Of a stretch of 34,378 nucleotides of DNA, positions 23,259 to 31,887 are shown in pieces; the first letter of the stretch is position 1, and every line of letters starts with the position of its first letter. Source of the DNA: Streptomyces sp. WZ.A104 (lineage in GTDB: Bacteria; Actinomycetota; Actinomycetes; Streptomycetales; Streptomycetaceae). A program made the position numbers and the translations under genes. The notes beneath the pieces are model-generated. The model was given only the letters and a program-made list of their open reading frames with translations. It did not search any database and was not told where the DNA came from. Location of the stretch: the NCBI RefSeq assembly GCF_002382885.1, contig NZ_NWVL01000078.1:1-34378 (forward strand), given 5' to 3'.

Positions 23259-26200
23259 TCAGTACCGGTGCCCGTCGCGCCGGTTCTGTTCGTCGTCGAG
23301 TTGCTGTCGTACGGCCGCCTGGGCAGCGTCGTGGGCACGGCGCTGCTCCTCGGCCTCGGCCGCCTGGGCACGCTCAGTCTCTTCCGCCCGTCGCAGTTCG
23401 GGATCCATCGTGGCCCGCACGGCGACCTCCTTGCGGAGTTCGAGGGCACGCTGCCGCTGCGCCTCAGCCCGGCGGCGCATCCGGTCGCCGGTGGTCCGGG
23501 CGCGCGTGGAGTCCGCTGCGGCGATCTCCTTCTCCTTGGCGACCACGGCCTCCTCAGTGCCGCCGAGCTGTTCCCACTGCTCCAGGAACTGGTCGTGCTC
23601 ACTGGGCTCGCCAGCAACGGGCGCGGCCGTCTCGATCTCCTCGCGCCAGGCGGTCCTACGCCGCTCGGCATCGGCGAGATCTTCAACAGCTTGAGCCCTC
23701 TGCTCCTCGACGGCGCGTCGGCTGTCGCCGCGCAGGAGGAGACGCCCGAAGCGTCCGGTCTCCTCCAACTGAGCCGTCACGGTGCCGAGGCGGTCTCTTG
23801 CGGCAGCATGGTCCGACTCGGCCACAGCCAGTTGCTCCTGTGCCTGACGCAGGTCGAGGATGGCCGCCACGCGACGCGCCTGCGCAGCCGTCTCGACGTC
23901 GATCCGGCCACCGGGCGCCGCGTCCGCGGCCAGCTGATCCGCGCGAGCGAACGCTGCTTCGGCTTCCGTGTCGGCAAGACGTGCTCGGGACAACGCGGAG
24001 GACTCCGCTGTCCGCAGGGCGCTCCCCGTGAGGGCACCGAACGGTCGCTGTCGCCAGCCTGCGGGGGCCGGCTCCGGTTCCCGGCCAAGCGCGTCCAGTG
24101 CGCGCTCGGCGTCCCGTCCTGCCTGCGCAGCGGCACGCGCCTCCAGGCCCTCCGCACCTCGGCGGCGGGCGGCATCTTCAGCCTCCTGCGCCCGGGCTCG
24201 GGATGCGCTGGCGACCTCGGCGGCACGCTCCGCGAGTTCGGCGAGTCGTTCGTGCCGCGCGTGCAGGGCGTCACGCTCGTCGCGCCGCTGCGGGTCCTCC
24301 ATGGCCTTTCGCGTGGCCGCAGCACGGTTGCGGATGTCCTCTGCGGCCTGCTCGGACGCCTCGGCGGAGCGCCTCGCCTCGTGCGCTTCGTCAGCAGCGC
24401 GCGCGGCCTCCCGCGCCCGGATCGCGCCGAGTTCCCCGCGCCGGACAACTTCCTGGAGGCGCGCCCGGTCGTCCTCCTCCGGAGTGCCGGAGGGAGGCGT
24501 CGCCTGGCGGAAGCGGTCGACGGCGGCATGGGCCAGGTCGTAGTCGAGGGCCTGTACGGGGTCGGCGGGCCGGTTCCCCAGGGACAGGTCCTCGCGGCCG
24601 TAGTCCCACCGTTCGCGGTACAGGTCGATCGCGGTGGCTGCCTGGATCCAGAGTTCTCGACGCGGGTCGCTGTCGAGGGGGACGGGACCGAGGGCGTCCA
24701 GCCAGCGGGCACCCGCGTCGGCGGCGGCGAGCACCCGGGCGCTGGACACGGCCTCCTCCAGGGTGGGCTGGGCGTCTCTCCAGATACGGCGGAGGTGATC
24801 GGGGCCAGGCGCGGGGGCAGGACCGAGCGGCTCGTCGCCAACGAGCTGGGTGAGGTCGCGATACGCGGCGGCGGATGCCAATCGGGAGCGCCAGAGGCGA
24901 GCCTCCTCGGGGTTCTCGGGCTGTCGTCCGTAGGCGGCTGCCCAGCTCTGGCCGAGGGTCGCCTCCTCGGCAGCGGTGGTGGCCAACTCCTCCGCGCGGG
25001 CCGCGATGGCCTCGGCGAGGGCGTGGGCGTACTCGGCCTTCTCGCCTTCGCGGCTCGCCGGCACGACGAGGTGGAGGCGGGCGAGGAGATCGGCCCCCGT
25101 CCCCAGGGCACCGGTCTGGTGCTCCGCCTGGTCGAGGGCGTGCAGGACCCGGTCATCGGTGTGCAGACGCCAGTGGAGGACCGCGGCGACGTCGTCCGCG
25201 TCGCTGAAGCCGCGCGTGGGGATGGCGCGCTGAAGCGCGGCGACCGGATCCTCACCGCCGGCCTCGATCCGGGTGAGGACGTCCCGAAGCGCGGGCCAGG
25301 CCTCGGCCGTGACGATGGCCTGGGCCATCGGGATTCGGTCCCCGATTTCACGGAGGAGCTGTTCGCCCACGATGTCGTCGAGGGTGAACCGCAGCCGGGG
25401 GACCAGGGTGTGAAGGGCTTCGGCGGCGTCGAGGGATTCGCGCTGTGCCACCGTGGCCGAGCGGGTCGTACCGTCCCTGCCCACGATCTGAGCCCAGGCC
25501 TGGCGGGCGGTCCGCACCGGGTCCGGGGCACCGACGATCGGCTCGATCTCCGGCGTGACCACAAGGTAGATGTGGTTCTCGTACTTGCCGCGCGTCGCTG
25601 AGGGGTACGCGGCGTTGCGCGTCATCCCGGCCGAGAAGAGGGCGTGCGCGGTGTCCGTGGTGATGCCCTGTGCACGGTCCTTGGTGATGGCGTAGCCGAG
25701 CTCGACGGACTGCTCAACGTACGCGGCCGGCAGCACGGCGCTGGCCTTGGACTGGTCGGAGCGTACGACGAGGCTGCCGTCGCGACGGACCTTGGTGACG
25801 GTCCAGAGGTCGCCGTTGCGGACGTATCCGCGGCCCCCGCGGACGCGGATTCGGCGGTCGATGGCTCGGGTGACGATTCGGTCGCCGGCGCCGAGCTCGT
25901 TCCCGTCGCGCAGGCGGATGGTCCTGGCCGAGTCGACGAGGCCGGCGCTGACGCGATCGTCACGGGCGCGGGCGGACAGGGCCGAGGCGGTCGCGTTGTC
26001 GGGTGCGATGAGGATGGAGACGAGGCCGTCCTTGGTGTCCCTGAGCCATGCCTCGTACGCTTCGGCAGCCATGGCGTCGGCGCTGCCGAAGTGGATGCGG
26101 CCGCGGGAGTGGTACGCCTCGAAGGAGCTGGTGGAGTCGCCCTCGGCGAGAGCCTTCGATGCCTCGATCTCCCAGGTCCGAAGCTTGCCGTCGTGGTCGC

Positions 26201-28268
26201 GGAAGCGCCGGACCTCGGTCAGGTAGAGCGCACCCGCGTCTTCCTCGATCTGGGCGAGAAGGCCACCGGGCCCAGGTGCACCCAGCTGGAGCGGGTCACC
26301 GACGGGGAGGAGTCGGCCCCCTGCGGCCGTCACCTGGTGAAGGAGGCTGGCCATGTCGGTCGAGGCCGCCTGGCCCGCCTCGTCCACGATGACGATGGCC
26401 CCGGCAGGCAGGCTCCAATTCCGCGCGCCGGGGGAGACCAGCTCGCTCATCGTGAGCCATCGTCGGATGTTCTCCGTACGGATGGCGGCTTCCTCCGCGA
26501 GGACATCCGCCTGGATCTGTCCGTTGGACATACCGATGACCGGGATGCCGTAGGCGTCGCCCACTTCGCGGATCAGGGCCATGATCGTGGTCTTGCCCGC
26601 GCCGGCTCGGCCGATGATCGCCTGGACCCGGCGGTTGCCGGTGAACACGCCATGGACGATCGCGAGCTGTTCCTCGCTCGGGGTGAACCCGCGCTGCGCG
26701 TGGCCGGCGTACAGCGCGGCGGATATCTGCGCGTGGGTCAGGCGGCGCACGACGGCCGGGGCCTTCGCGGCCTGCACGACGGCTCGCTCCGCTGCCTTGA
26801 TGCGGTGGGAGGTGAAGCGCGTGCAGCCGGCGTCGTGGAAGAGGGAGGTGCCGTCCGCGCGCCGGTAGGCGGCGGGGACGGGCAGCAGTTCGGGCATGTC
26901 CACGAGTTCGCAGTGCTCGGGGGAGAGCGTGGCGGTCGTGAGCTGCTGAACGGCTTCCTCGAAGCGGCCGTCGAGGGTGATATGCAGTCCGCTGGAGACG
27001 AGCTGGCGCACGACCTCGGCCTCGGCGTTGGGTCGGGTCCAGGTCTCGCGTTGCTGTTCGAGGACTCTCACTGCGGCGGCGGGGATGTCCTCGAGGCGGG
27101 TCACCCGACGCGCCTCCAGGGCGTGGGCCTCCGGGGTATCGGTAGCTCGCCGGCTGGCACGGACGGACTCCTCGCGGCCGAGAGCGAGGACCTGCTCGGG
27201 ACGGCGGAGCCCCCGGCGGCGGGCCCGATCGCGCCAGTGGGCGCGTTCGTCCTCAGGGCTCCGCAGCTCCTTGTCAGGACGCTGGGTGAGGGCCGCTGCC
27301 TGAGCGAGCTGGTACGCCTCGGCACGGTTCGGCTCCCGGCCTTCGCGCTGCCGGAACGTGGACATCAGTGTCCGCAGGTGGCGCTCCGTCTGCTTCCGTC
27401 GGGTGGAGAACTCGCTGATCAGTTCCTTGCCGATGCCACGAAACTCGCGGACCGGGCGCTTGTCGAAGCTGAGGCTGTCCTCACGTTCGACAGCGGTGAT
27501 CCCGAGGTCCTGCGCCATGCCGCGTTCGAGCTCGGCGGCGTAGATCTCGCCGAAGGTGACGCGCTGACGGTGAAGGGGACGGGCGTCGAGGGCGAGCCAC
27601 TTGCCGTCGGCGAAGACCTTCGAGCTGATGGCGATGTGCCGGTGGAAGGCGGGATCACCAGCACGGCTGGAGCGGTGGACGAAGATGGCCGCGGTCAGTC
27701 CGTCGGTGGGTATCTGGGCCACGCCGTTGGCTCCGATGCGCGCGTAGGCGGCGTCGGCTTCGATGCGGTTCCACATCTTCAGGAAGGCCCGCTCCTCGAT
27801 CTGGAGCAGCTTCTCCCGTCCCTCGTCGTCCGCCAGGGCGTACGCCACGGCGAAGGACTTAACGGGGGCGACGACCATCTCCCAGCCGGCGCGAGCCGAG
27901 CGCTCGCCCTCGCGCTCGACCTGGTCCCGGAGCTCCTTCTTGCGGGCGGCGGATGCCTGGGGCTCCAGGCGAAGCCGCTCGGCGTATCGCTGTTCGACGG
28001 TCCTGTACTGGCGCCACCGGCGCCCCAGGGCTTCACCGGTGATCGGGTCTTCGCCGAACTTGAACAGGGCGTCCGCGTGCTCCTGGGAGACCTCACCGGA
28101 GAGGCCGAGGGCATCGGCACCAAGGCCGATCCAGGTTCCAGGGGTGTCGGCCCCGGCGGCCCAGTGGTCCGCGTTCTCCTTGACGCCGAGGGTCCGGTCG
28201 TCGCTCGCGACGGTGCTGAGGAGGTAGTCGATACCGGTGCCGGCGCTGACGGGATGGATCGTCAGCAA
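23259..28268 (-). CDS. MobF-family relaxase-helicase (TrwC/TraA type)
   Basis: A 1669-residue protein that would nick oriT, bind the 5' end and unwind the strand. The relaxase domain starts MLTIHPVSAGTGIDYLL, with the catalytic-type Tyr15. The metal-binding triad is His198, His209 and His211 in VHRSSRAGDPAFHRH. A superfamily 1 helicase follows: Walker A GRAGAGKTT at 553-561 and IVDEAGQ at about 627. The last 600 residues are a very Ala/Arg/Glu-rich coiled coil. I chose TTG at 28268 because MobF proteins start MLTIH-like; the frame stays open to an ATG at 28415, but that extension has no family-like sequence. No ribosome-binding site lies at normal distance. A 24-codon leader ORF ends in the first codons, suggesting coupled translation. 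Confidence 0.93.
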   Translation of the reverse strand: MLTIHPVSAGTGIDYLLSTVASDDRTLGVKENADHWAAGADTPGTWIGLGADALGLSGEVSQEHADALFKFGEDPITGEALGRRWRQYRTVEQRYAERLRLEPQASAARKKELRDQVEREGERSARAGWEMVVAPVKSFAVAYALADDEGREKLLQIEERAFLKMWNRIEADAAYARIGANGVAQIPTDGLTAAIFVHRSSRAGDPAFHRHIAISSKVFADGKWLALDARPLHRQRVTFGEIYAAELERGMAQDLGITAVEREDSLSFDKRPVREFRGIGKELISEFSTRRKQTERHLRTLMSTFRQREGREPNRAEAYQLAQAAALTQRPDKELRSPEDERAHWRDRARRRGLRRPEQVLALGREESVRASRRATDTPEAHALEARRVTRLEDIPAAAVRVLEQQRETWTRPNAEAEVVRQLVSSGLHITLDGRFEEAVQQLTTATLSPEHCELVDMPELLPVPAAYRRADGTSLFHDAGCTRFTSHRIKAAERAVVQAAKAPAVVRRLTHAQISAALYAGHAQRGFTPSEEQLAIVHGVFTGNRRVQAIIGRAGAGKTTIMALIREVGDAYGIPVIGMSNGQIQADVLAEEAAIRTENIRRWLTMSELVSPGARNWSLPAGAIVIVDEAGQAASTDMASLLHQVTAAGGRLLPVGDPLQLGAPGPGGLLAQIEEDAGALYLTEVRRFRDHDGKLRTWEIEASKALAEGDSTSSFEAYHSRGRIHFGSADAMAAEAYEAWLRDTKDGLVSILIAPDNATASALSARARDDRVSAGLVDSARTIRLRDGNELGAGDRIVTRAIDRRIRVRGGRGYVRNGDLWTVTKVRRDGSLVVRSDQSKASAVLPAAYVEQSVELGYAITKDRAQGITTDTAHALFSAGMTRNAAYPSATRGKYENHIYLVVTPEIEPIVGAPDPVRTARQAWAQIVGRDGTTRSATVAQRESLDAAEALHTLVPRLRFTLDDIVGEQLLREIGDRIPMAQAIVTAEAWPALRDVLTRIEAGGEDPVAALQRAIPTRGFSDADDVAAVLHWRLHTDDRVLHALDQAEHQTGALGTGADLLARLHLVVPASREGEKAEYAHALAEAIAARAEELATTAAEEATLGQSWAAAYGRQPENPEEARLWRSRLASAAAYRDLTQLVGDEPLGPAPAPGPDHLRRIWRDAQPTLEEAVSSARVLAAADAGARWLDALGPVPLDSDPRRELWIQAATAIDLYRERWDYGREDLSLGNRPADPVQALDYDLAHAAVDRFRQATPPSGTPEEDDRARLQEVVRRGELGAIRAREAARAADEAHEARRSAEASEQAAEDIRNRAAATRKAMEDPQRRDERDALHARHERLAELAERAAEVASASRARAQEAEDAARRRGAEGLEARAAAQAGRDAERALDALGREPEPAPAGWRQRPFGALTGSALRTAESSALSRARLADTEAEAAFARADQLAADAAPGGRIDVETAAQARRVAAILDLRQAQEQLAVAESDHAAARDRLGTVTAQLEETGRFGRLLLRGDSRRAVEEQRAQAVEDLADAERRRTAWREEIETAAPVAGEPSEHDQFLEQWEQLGGTEEAVVAKEKEIAAADSTRARTTGDRMRRRAEAQRQRALELRKEVAVRATMDPELRRAEETERAQAAEAEEQRRAHDAAQAAVRQQLDDEQNRRDGHRY

Positions 28269-28336
28269 GGGCGTCCGCGCCGTCCTCTCGACACGCTCAG
28301 GCGCGGGGCCGGGGAGAGCGTGATCGAGTCGTTCAT
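28262..28336 (-). CDS. 24-codon leader ORF overlapping the relaxase start
   Basis: An ATG at 28336 starts a 24-residue ORF (MNDSITLSPAPRLSVSRGRR...) whose TGA at 28262-28264 overlaps the first codons of the relaxase. The promoter at 28344-28372 predicts a transcript start at or within 1-2 bases of this ATG, so it could be translated without a leader. GAGAGGA lies inside this ORF, 14 bases before the relaxase TTG. Its role would be coupling or dose control. An alternative is that a base error hides a direct fusion with the relaxase frame. Confidence 0.45.
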   Translation of the reverse strand: MNDSITLSPAPRLSVSRGRRGRPC

Positions 28337-28343
28337 GACGGTG

Positions 28344-28372
28344 ATCGTATTTGATCGGACCGCATATGCCAA
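28344..28372 (-). promoter_or_regulatory. Relaxase promoter
   Basis: On the minus strand, TTGGCA (28367-28372) is followed by a 17-bp spacer and TACGAT (28344-28349). The predicted start, about 7 bp further, coincides with the ATG at 28336. Confidence 0.6.
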
Positions 28373-28397
28373 AAGTAATGCACATGGTGTGGCTGGA

Positions 28398-28414
28398 TGA
28401 TCTGGCACAGATCA
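28398..28414. repeat. 7-bp inverted repeat upstream of the relaxase promoter
   Basis: TGATCTG-GCA-CAGATCA is a perfect 7-bp hairpin about 26 bp upstream of the -35. It could be a relaxase-binding arm of oriT or a regulator site. No nic consensus was recognised. Confidence 0.45.
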
Positions 28415-28471
28415 CGATGACGAGCGTCGGTGCAGGTTGTCCTTCGTGGGTGAACGCTTCGTTTTGCAGCT

Positions 28472-28755
28472 CTACCTTTCATCTGGTCCTGCGCTGTGCA
28501 GTTGAACTCTGCATACGGCCAGGTCGAGCGGGTCAGCGTTCGCGAGCACCGCGACCGGCGGCACGGAAAATGCAGGGTAGATCTGCACAGTCTCGACGGG
28601 CCGTGTGCAGACTGACTCTTCATCTCGGAGGTCACCGCCTTGGGCAGACGCACGGTCCGGCGGCACACGACACAGGTCAGAGCATCTGCGGAACGCAGAG
28701 TTGCCTCAGCGGGAGGCACAGTGCGTGTCAGTGGCTGGTGGCGGTCAGGGAGCAT
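28472..28755 (-). pseudogene. Small Cys-containing gene with a single frameshift
   Basis: Two frames on the minus strand show coding-type third-base bias in sequence. The first reads LTCVVCRRTVRLPKAV, then SEMKSQSAHGP. The second carries VETVQIYPAFSVPP, then VAVLANADPLDLAVCR, up to a TAG at 28472-28474. One extra base at about 28598-28602 (a GGGCC run) would join them into one continuous protein. The start is unclear, perhaps the ATG at 28755. This is either a decayed gene or an assembly indel. It lies directly upstream of the relaxase, in the same direction. Confidence 0.5.
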
Positions 28756-28867
28756 TCGGAGCTTGTAGGCGACGTTGTCGGAGAGCAGGCCGACGATGTC
28801 GCATGACCAGGTCCGCAGTGGCGGGAGGAGGGCCTCGGCCTCCACCGACTGCTGGCGGCCGCGTAGG

Positions 28868-29041
28868 GTGACCGACGTGATTCCGCTGCCGCCGCACCGA
28901 ACCAAGGGCCCCGGCGTCCTCGGCGCCACGCCTGAGCAGCCCGACGGCCCTTTCGGCCGCTGGCCCGGCGACGACGAGGAGCACCACGCTGCCGCGCCCG
29001 ACACCGCAGTGCCCTCGCCTCGCAGCGGGCGCGAACGGTGA
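28868..29041 (+). CDS. Short hypothetical protein
   Basis: A 57-residue ORF from GTG 28868 (or GTG 28877), Pro/Asp/Glu-rich (FGRWPGDDEEHH). Its stop overlaps the next start (GTGA), which is the main support. No family or motif was recognised, and the start is uncertain. Confidence 0.4.
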   Translation: MTDVIPLPPHRTKGPGVLGATPEQPDGPFGRWPGDDEEHHAAAPDTAVPSPRSGRER

Positions 29042-29280
29042 CGCTGTGGCGGCAGGTCCTGGCCGCGCTCAATGACGACACCCTGGACGACGCGGCCCGT
29101 GAGCAGATGGCGGCCCGCGGCGCCGCGCAACTGGCCGTACGCCGGACGCCCGAGGGCCAGCAGCCCACCCCGGACGAGGTGATGGCGGTGGCGTTCGAAG
29201 AGTTCGCGCTACTCCTCAACGCCGAGCAAGCCCGCGCCGCCCTCGCCGCCCTCGCCGAAATCGACCATGCCCATGGGTGA
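29038..29280 (+). CDS. Small helical protein, unknown
   Basis: An 80-residue acidic, Ala-rich protein (MTLWRQVLAALNDDTLDD, later EEFALLLNAEQARAALAALAE). The GTG at 29038 overlaps the preceding stop. The codon pattern is normal for the region. The function is unknown. Confidence 0.6.
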   Translation: MTLWRQVLAALNDDTLDDAAREQMAARGAAQLAVRRTPEGQQPTPDEVMAVAFEEFALLLNAEQARAALAALAEIDHAHG

Positions 29281-29351
29281 CCCCGACCTCGTCCGCGCAG
29301 TACCCGAGACGTCGCGCTGACGGCAATCCTCGCCCAGTCCATCCTGGAGAT

Positions 29352-29636
29352 ATGGCGAACCGGAACGACGCTCTTGCTGACCTGACCCGCCAAGCTGTCG
29401 ATACTGCGGGCACGATCCGCACGCTGGTCGAGCGGATGAACGATCTGGGCCTGCGCATGAGCGACTACAGCGACAGGGACCTGCTCACCGTCGCCTCCGA
29501 CTACAGCGATGAGGACCTCCGTGCCGTCGCCTCCGCACTACGCGGTACCGCGGTGATCACGCTGATGGACGCGGCAGACGCCGAGCTACTGAGCGACCTC
29601 CTGCGGATGCTCCGCGGCGGTGCAGAGCGCCCCTGA
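29352..29636 (+). CDS. Small helical protein, unknown
   Basis: A 94-residue protein beginning MANRNDALADLTRQAVDTAGTIRTL, with a short internal duplication (SDYSDRDLLTVASDYSDEDLRAVAS, roughly 12 residues repeated). GGAGA precedes the ATG at 29352 at a tight spacing. It ends 29 bp from a convergent gene. No family is recognised. Confidence 0.6.
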   Translation: MANRNDALADLTRQAVDTAGTIRTLVERMNDLGLRMSDYSDRDLLTVASDYSDEDLRAVASALRGTAVITLMDAADAELLSDLLRMLRGGAERP

Positions 29637-29665
29637 CCTGACGCCGCCATACGCGCCACTGCGGC

Positions 29666-30082
29666 TCAGCTGGCCGGCACTAGGTAGGCGGAGGCAGCCT
29701 TCCGTGCCTTCTCCCGCTGCTCAAGGGCTGCTCGAACCTCCGGCGTCTCGGCGGCGCGCCGCAGGGCCTCGTCAAGGCCCAGGGCCGGGACCGGCACGGG
29801 GATGGCTGTGGCCGCCGCTCCGGGACCTGCTTCGACGCCCATGAGGTTGCACACCTGTGCGGCGAGGGTGATGTTGCCGGCCAGCGTGGCAAGGTAGTAG
29901 GTCTTCACCGGTTCAGGTGCTCGATCGCGACATGGTTCGCACAGGACACCGCTCGGGCCGTGGGCAGGGTAGGCGAAGATCAACGGTTCGCTGCTGTGCT
30001 CGACCAGCACACCGCACTTCAGGCAGGGCAGCGGTACGCGTCTGGGGTCGTACTCGACGGCGTAGAGCACAGGGTCCGTCAT
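29666..30082 (-). CDS. Zinc-finger-like small protein
   Basis: A 138-residue protein with two CxxC pairs, Cys20/Cys23 (PCLKCG) and Cys48/Cys51 (LCEPCRD), suggesting a zinc-ribbon, followed by helices with DEALRRAAETPEVRAALEQREKAR. AAGGAG precedes the ATG at 30082. It may bind nucleic acid or act as an accessory factor; the function is unknown. Confidence 0.75.
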   Translation of the reverse strand: MTDPVLYAVEYDPRRVPLPCLKCGVLVEHSSEPLIFAYPAHGPSGVLCEPCRDRAPEPVKTYYLATLAGNITLAAQVCNLMGVEAGPGAAATAIPVPVPALGLDEALRRAAETPEVRAALEQREKARKAASAYLVPAS

Positions 30083-30232
30083 TCCGGTCGCTCCTTCACG
30101 TGGCAGTCAGCTTCTGCGGCTCGCTGCTCAACGACTCTTCGGGGCGGCGGAAACGGAGGCAGGCAGGACGGCCCGTCTCCCTGCTCTCGGTCGAGTGTGA
30201 GCATCGCCGCAGGTCGGGGGCGGGGTCCGGCC

Positions 30233-30262
30233 TTACCTGTGGTCTGGGCGTCTGCCTAAGAT
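30233..30262 (+). promoter_or_regulatory. Promoter predicting a leaderless transcript
   Basis: TTACCT (30233-30238), an 18-bp spacer and TAAGAT (30257-30262). The ATG at 30269 is 7 bp from the -10, so transcription would begin at the start codon; no ribosome-binding site is present. The 186-bp gap before it, 30083-30268, lies between divergent genes and shows nothing else. Confidence 0.5.
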
Positions 30263-30268
30263 CCCGGC

Positions 30269-30757
30269 ATGACTTCACGTAACAACGAATCGGTGCTGTC
30301 CCGGAAGCAGAGGCTCCGGGACAAGCAGAGGCGGCAGCTGAAGGTCCTGGACGCGGTCGAGAAGCACGAGAAGAAGCTGGCCACCATCCAGGACGAGAAG
30401 GAACGGAAGATCGCTGCGATCGAGAAGGACGCGGCGGACGAGGCGGCCACCATCGAGAAGGAGATGGCGAAGACCATCGTCGAAGCCGTCGACGTGTTCG
30501 GCAGCCAGCAGAGCGCCGCTGATGAGCTCGGCCTGTCGCTTCGGGAGATACGTCGCTTCCTGAACCAGGAGGACGAGGACGAGGCGGCAGAAGCGTCTGA
30601 CGGCACGGATGAGGCGAAGGGTGCTGCTGATGCCCAGGCTGGCGCAGCCGAAGGCACGGTTACGGAGGACGGCCCGGCGGCGGGTGGGGCTGCCGCGGTC
30701 ACCAGCTCCGCAGCCGCGAGCGACGTGGTGCCGACGGCCGAGGTGCCGGCCGCGTAG
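30269..30757 (+). CDS. Coiled-coil plus HTH-like protein
   Basis: A 162-residue protein. Residues 10-70 form a highly charged coiled coil (KQRRQLKVLDAVEKHEKKLA, then IQDEKERKIAAIEK). Residues about 75-98 (DVFGSQQSAADELGLSLREIRRFL) read as a helix-turn-helix. The tail is Ala/Glu-rich and disordered. It is probably a small DNA-binding or nucleoid-type protein. No ribosome-binding site is seen; a leaderless start is likely. It ends at a strong bidirectional terminator. Confidence 0.77.
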   Translation: MTSRNNESVLSRKQRLRDKQRRQLKVLDAVEKHEKKLATIQDEKERKIAAIEKDAADEAATIEKEMAKTIVEAVDVFGSQQSAADELGLSLREIRRFLNQEDEDEAAEASDGTDEAKGAADAQAGAAEGTVTEDGPAAGGAAAVTSSAAASDVVPTAEVPAA

Positions 30758-30767
30758 TTCAACACGG

Positions 30768-30811
30768 GACGGCCCTCCTCGCCGCGCACCTGCGCGGCGA
30801 GGAGGGCCGTC
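30768..30811. terminator. Perfect 21-bp bidirectional hairpin
   Basis: The arm 30768-30788 is exactly complementary to 30791-30811, lying between two convergent genes that stop at 30757 and 30835. It is the strongest hairpin in the right part of the window. Confidence 0.88.
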
Positions 30812-30834
30812 TGCTGTTCACCGGGTCGTACGGG

Positions 30835-31707
30835 CTAGGACCGGCGGCCGGCCTTGGCGGCCCTCTCGCGCCGCTCGATCCACTCCTTCACCTCGGTGAC
30901 GCTTCGGGCGCTGTTGGCGTCCTTCGCCGGGAACGGGTCGTCCGGGTCGTTGCCGTACGTCTTGGCGTAGTACTTCAGCATGTCGGTGGTGGTGCCGACG
31001 GCTTCGGCTAGGGCGGTCGGTCGGAGCCTGTCGGCGGCCTGGCCGCGGTGGGGTTCGATTGCCCGCAGGAGCCGGTTGGCGGAGTCGGTCGTCTTCAGGC
31101 CGAGCTGTTCGGCGAGCCAGGCCGGCGTGACGGTGGTGCCGGCCTTCTCGGCGCCCTGCACCAGCTCGAGCACCTCCTGCTCCCTCGTGGTGAGACCGCG
31201 GGCATCGCGGGTGGAGGTCTTGGACGGCTTCCGCTCCCGTTCGGCGTTCTGCAGGATCCACTCGCGAACGGCCGGCCAGTCCCGTTCGCCGTTCTCGTCC
31301 GGCTCGGGGAAGGGGGTGTCGGTCTTCTCCGCGCTGTAGGCGCTGGCGTAGTAGTTCACGCCGCGGACGCTGATCCCGAGGGTGCGCGCGAGGTCCTTGC
31401 TGTCCATCTTCGCGCGGCGGGGACGAGCGCGACGCGCTGCCTCCGCGACGTCGCGGGGGCCGGAGGCGGTGTCCTCTCCGCCGAACCTGTCGACGATCCA
31501 GGTCAGGACGAGGTCGCGGTCGCGGAACTTGACGCCGCGGGGTCCGGTTTCGGGGAGCTCGGGAGGGAAGTCGGCGAACAGCTCCTTGTCGTACACCCAG
31601 TTCCGGACGCCGTGGAGTGTGAGGCCGGTCGCGTCAGCGATCTGCTTGTTGGTGATCTTCGGAGGGAGTTCGGCGAAGGCTGTGCGCACTTCGTTGATCG
31701 GTTTCAT
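30835..31707 (-). CDS. Protein with three repeated HTH-like domains
   Basis: A 290-residue protein. Three related units at residues about 17-75, 98-155 and 228-281 each have an HTH start (KQIADATGLTLHGVRNWV, KDLARTLGISVRGVNYYA, TALAEAVGTTTDMLKYYA). Each then has a loop with FP or PFP (e.g. TPFPEPDENG, DPFPAKDAN) and a helix with W-I (LTWI, REWI, KEWI). A winged-helix-like segment (residues about 173-217) separates units 2 and 3. The units look like MerR/excisionase-type DNA readers, so the protein may bind DNA with three contacts or link repeats, as iteron-binding or partition proteins do. The ATG at 31707 has AGGAG upstream; the in-frame ATG at 31758 has less support. Confidence 0.8.
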   Translation of the reverse strand: MKPINEVRTAFAELPPKITNKQIADATGLTLHGVRNWVYDKELFADFPPELPETGPRGVKFRDRDLVLTWIVDRFGGEDTASGPRDVAEAARRARPRRAKMDSKDLARTLGISVRGVNYYASAYSAEKTDTPFPEPDENGERDWPAVREWILQNAERERKPSKTSTRDARGLTTREQEVLELVQGAEKAGTTVTPAWLAEQLGLKTTDSANRLLRAIEPHRGQAADRLRPTALAEAVGTTTDMLKYYAKTYGNDPDDPFPAKDANSARSVTEVKEWIERRERAAKAGRRS

Positions 31708-31887
31708 GGGCTGGTGCTCCTGGTGGTGGCCGGCGCTCGGCGGCTTGGGGGACGCCAAGAGGCCGACGACGGGGCGGCGCTCTCGCTTGTGGGGACGAGA
31801 GGGTCGTGTCCGTCGTCGGCCGAGGCGCCGTGGTGGTGTGTGGCACGGCGGTCGGTGCGGTTGCTCGTACGGGTGGCTATGGCTGTT

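Noticed and set aside
23268..28400. Very long plus-strand open frames (777 and 918 residues) antisense to the relaxase
   Set aside because: They mirror the relaxase-helicase gene, which has clear catalytic motifs. Long antisense frames are expected in GC-rich DNA with strong third-base bias.
28333..29130. 265-residue minus-strand protein over the relaxase leader region
   Set aside because: Only the middle part (the CxxC segment) shows coding bias; the ends are Arg/Pro/Ser-rich shadow sequence, so a frameshifted small gene is a better reading.
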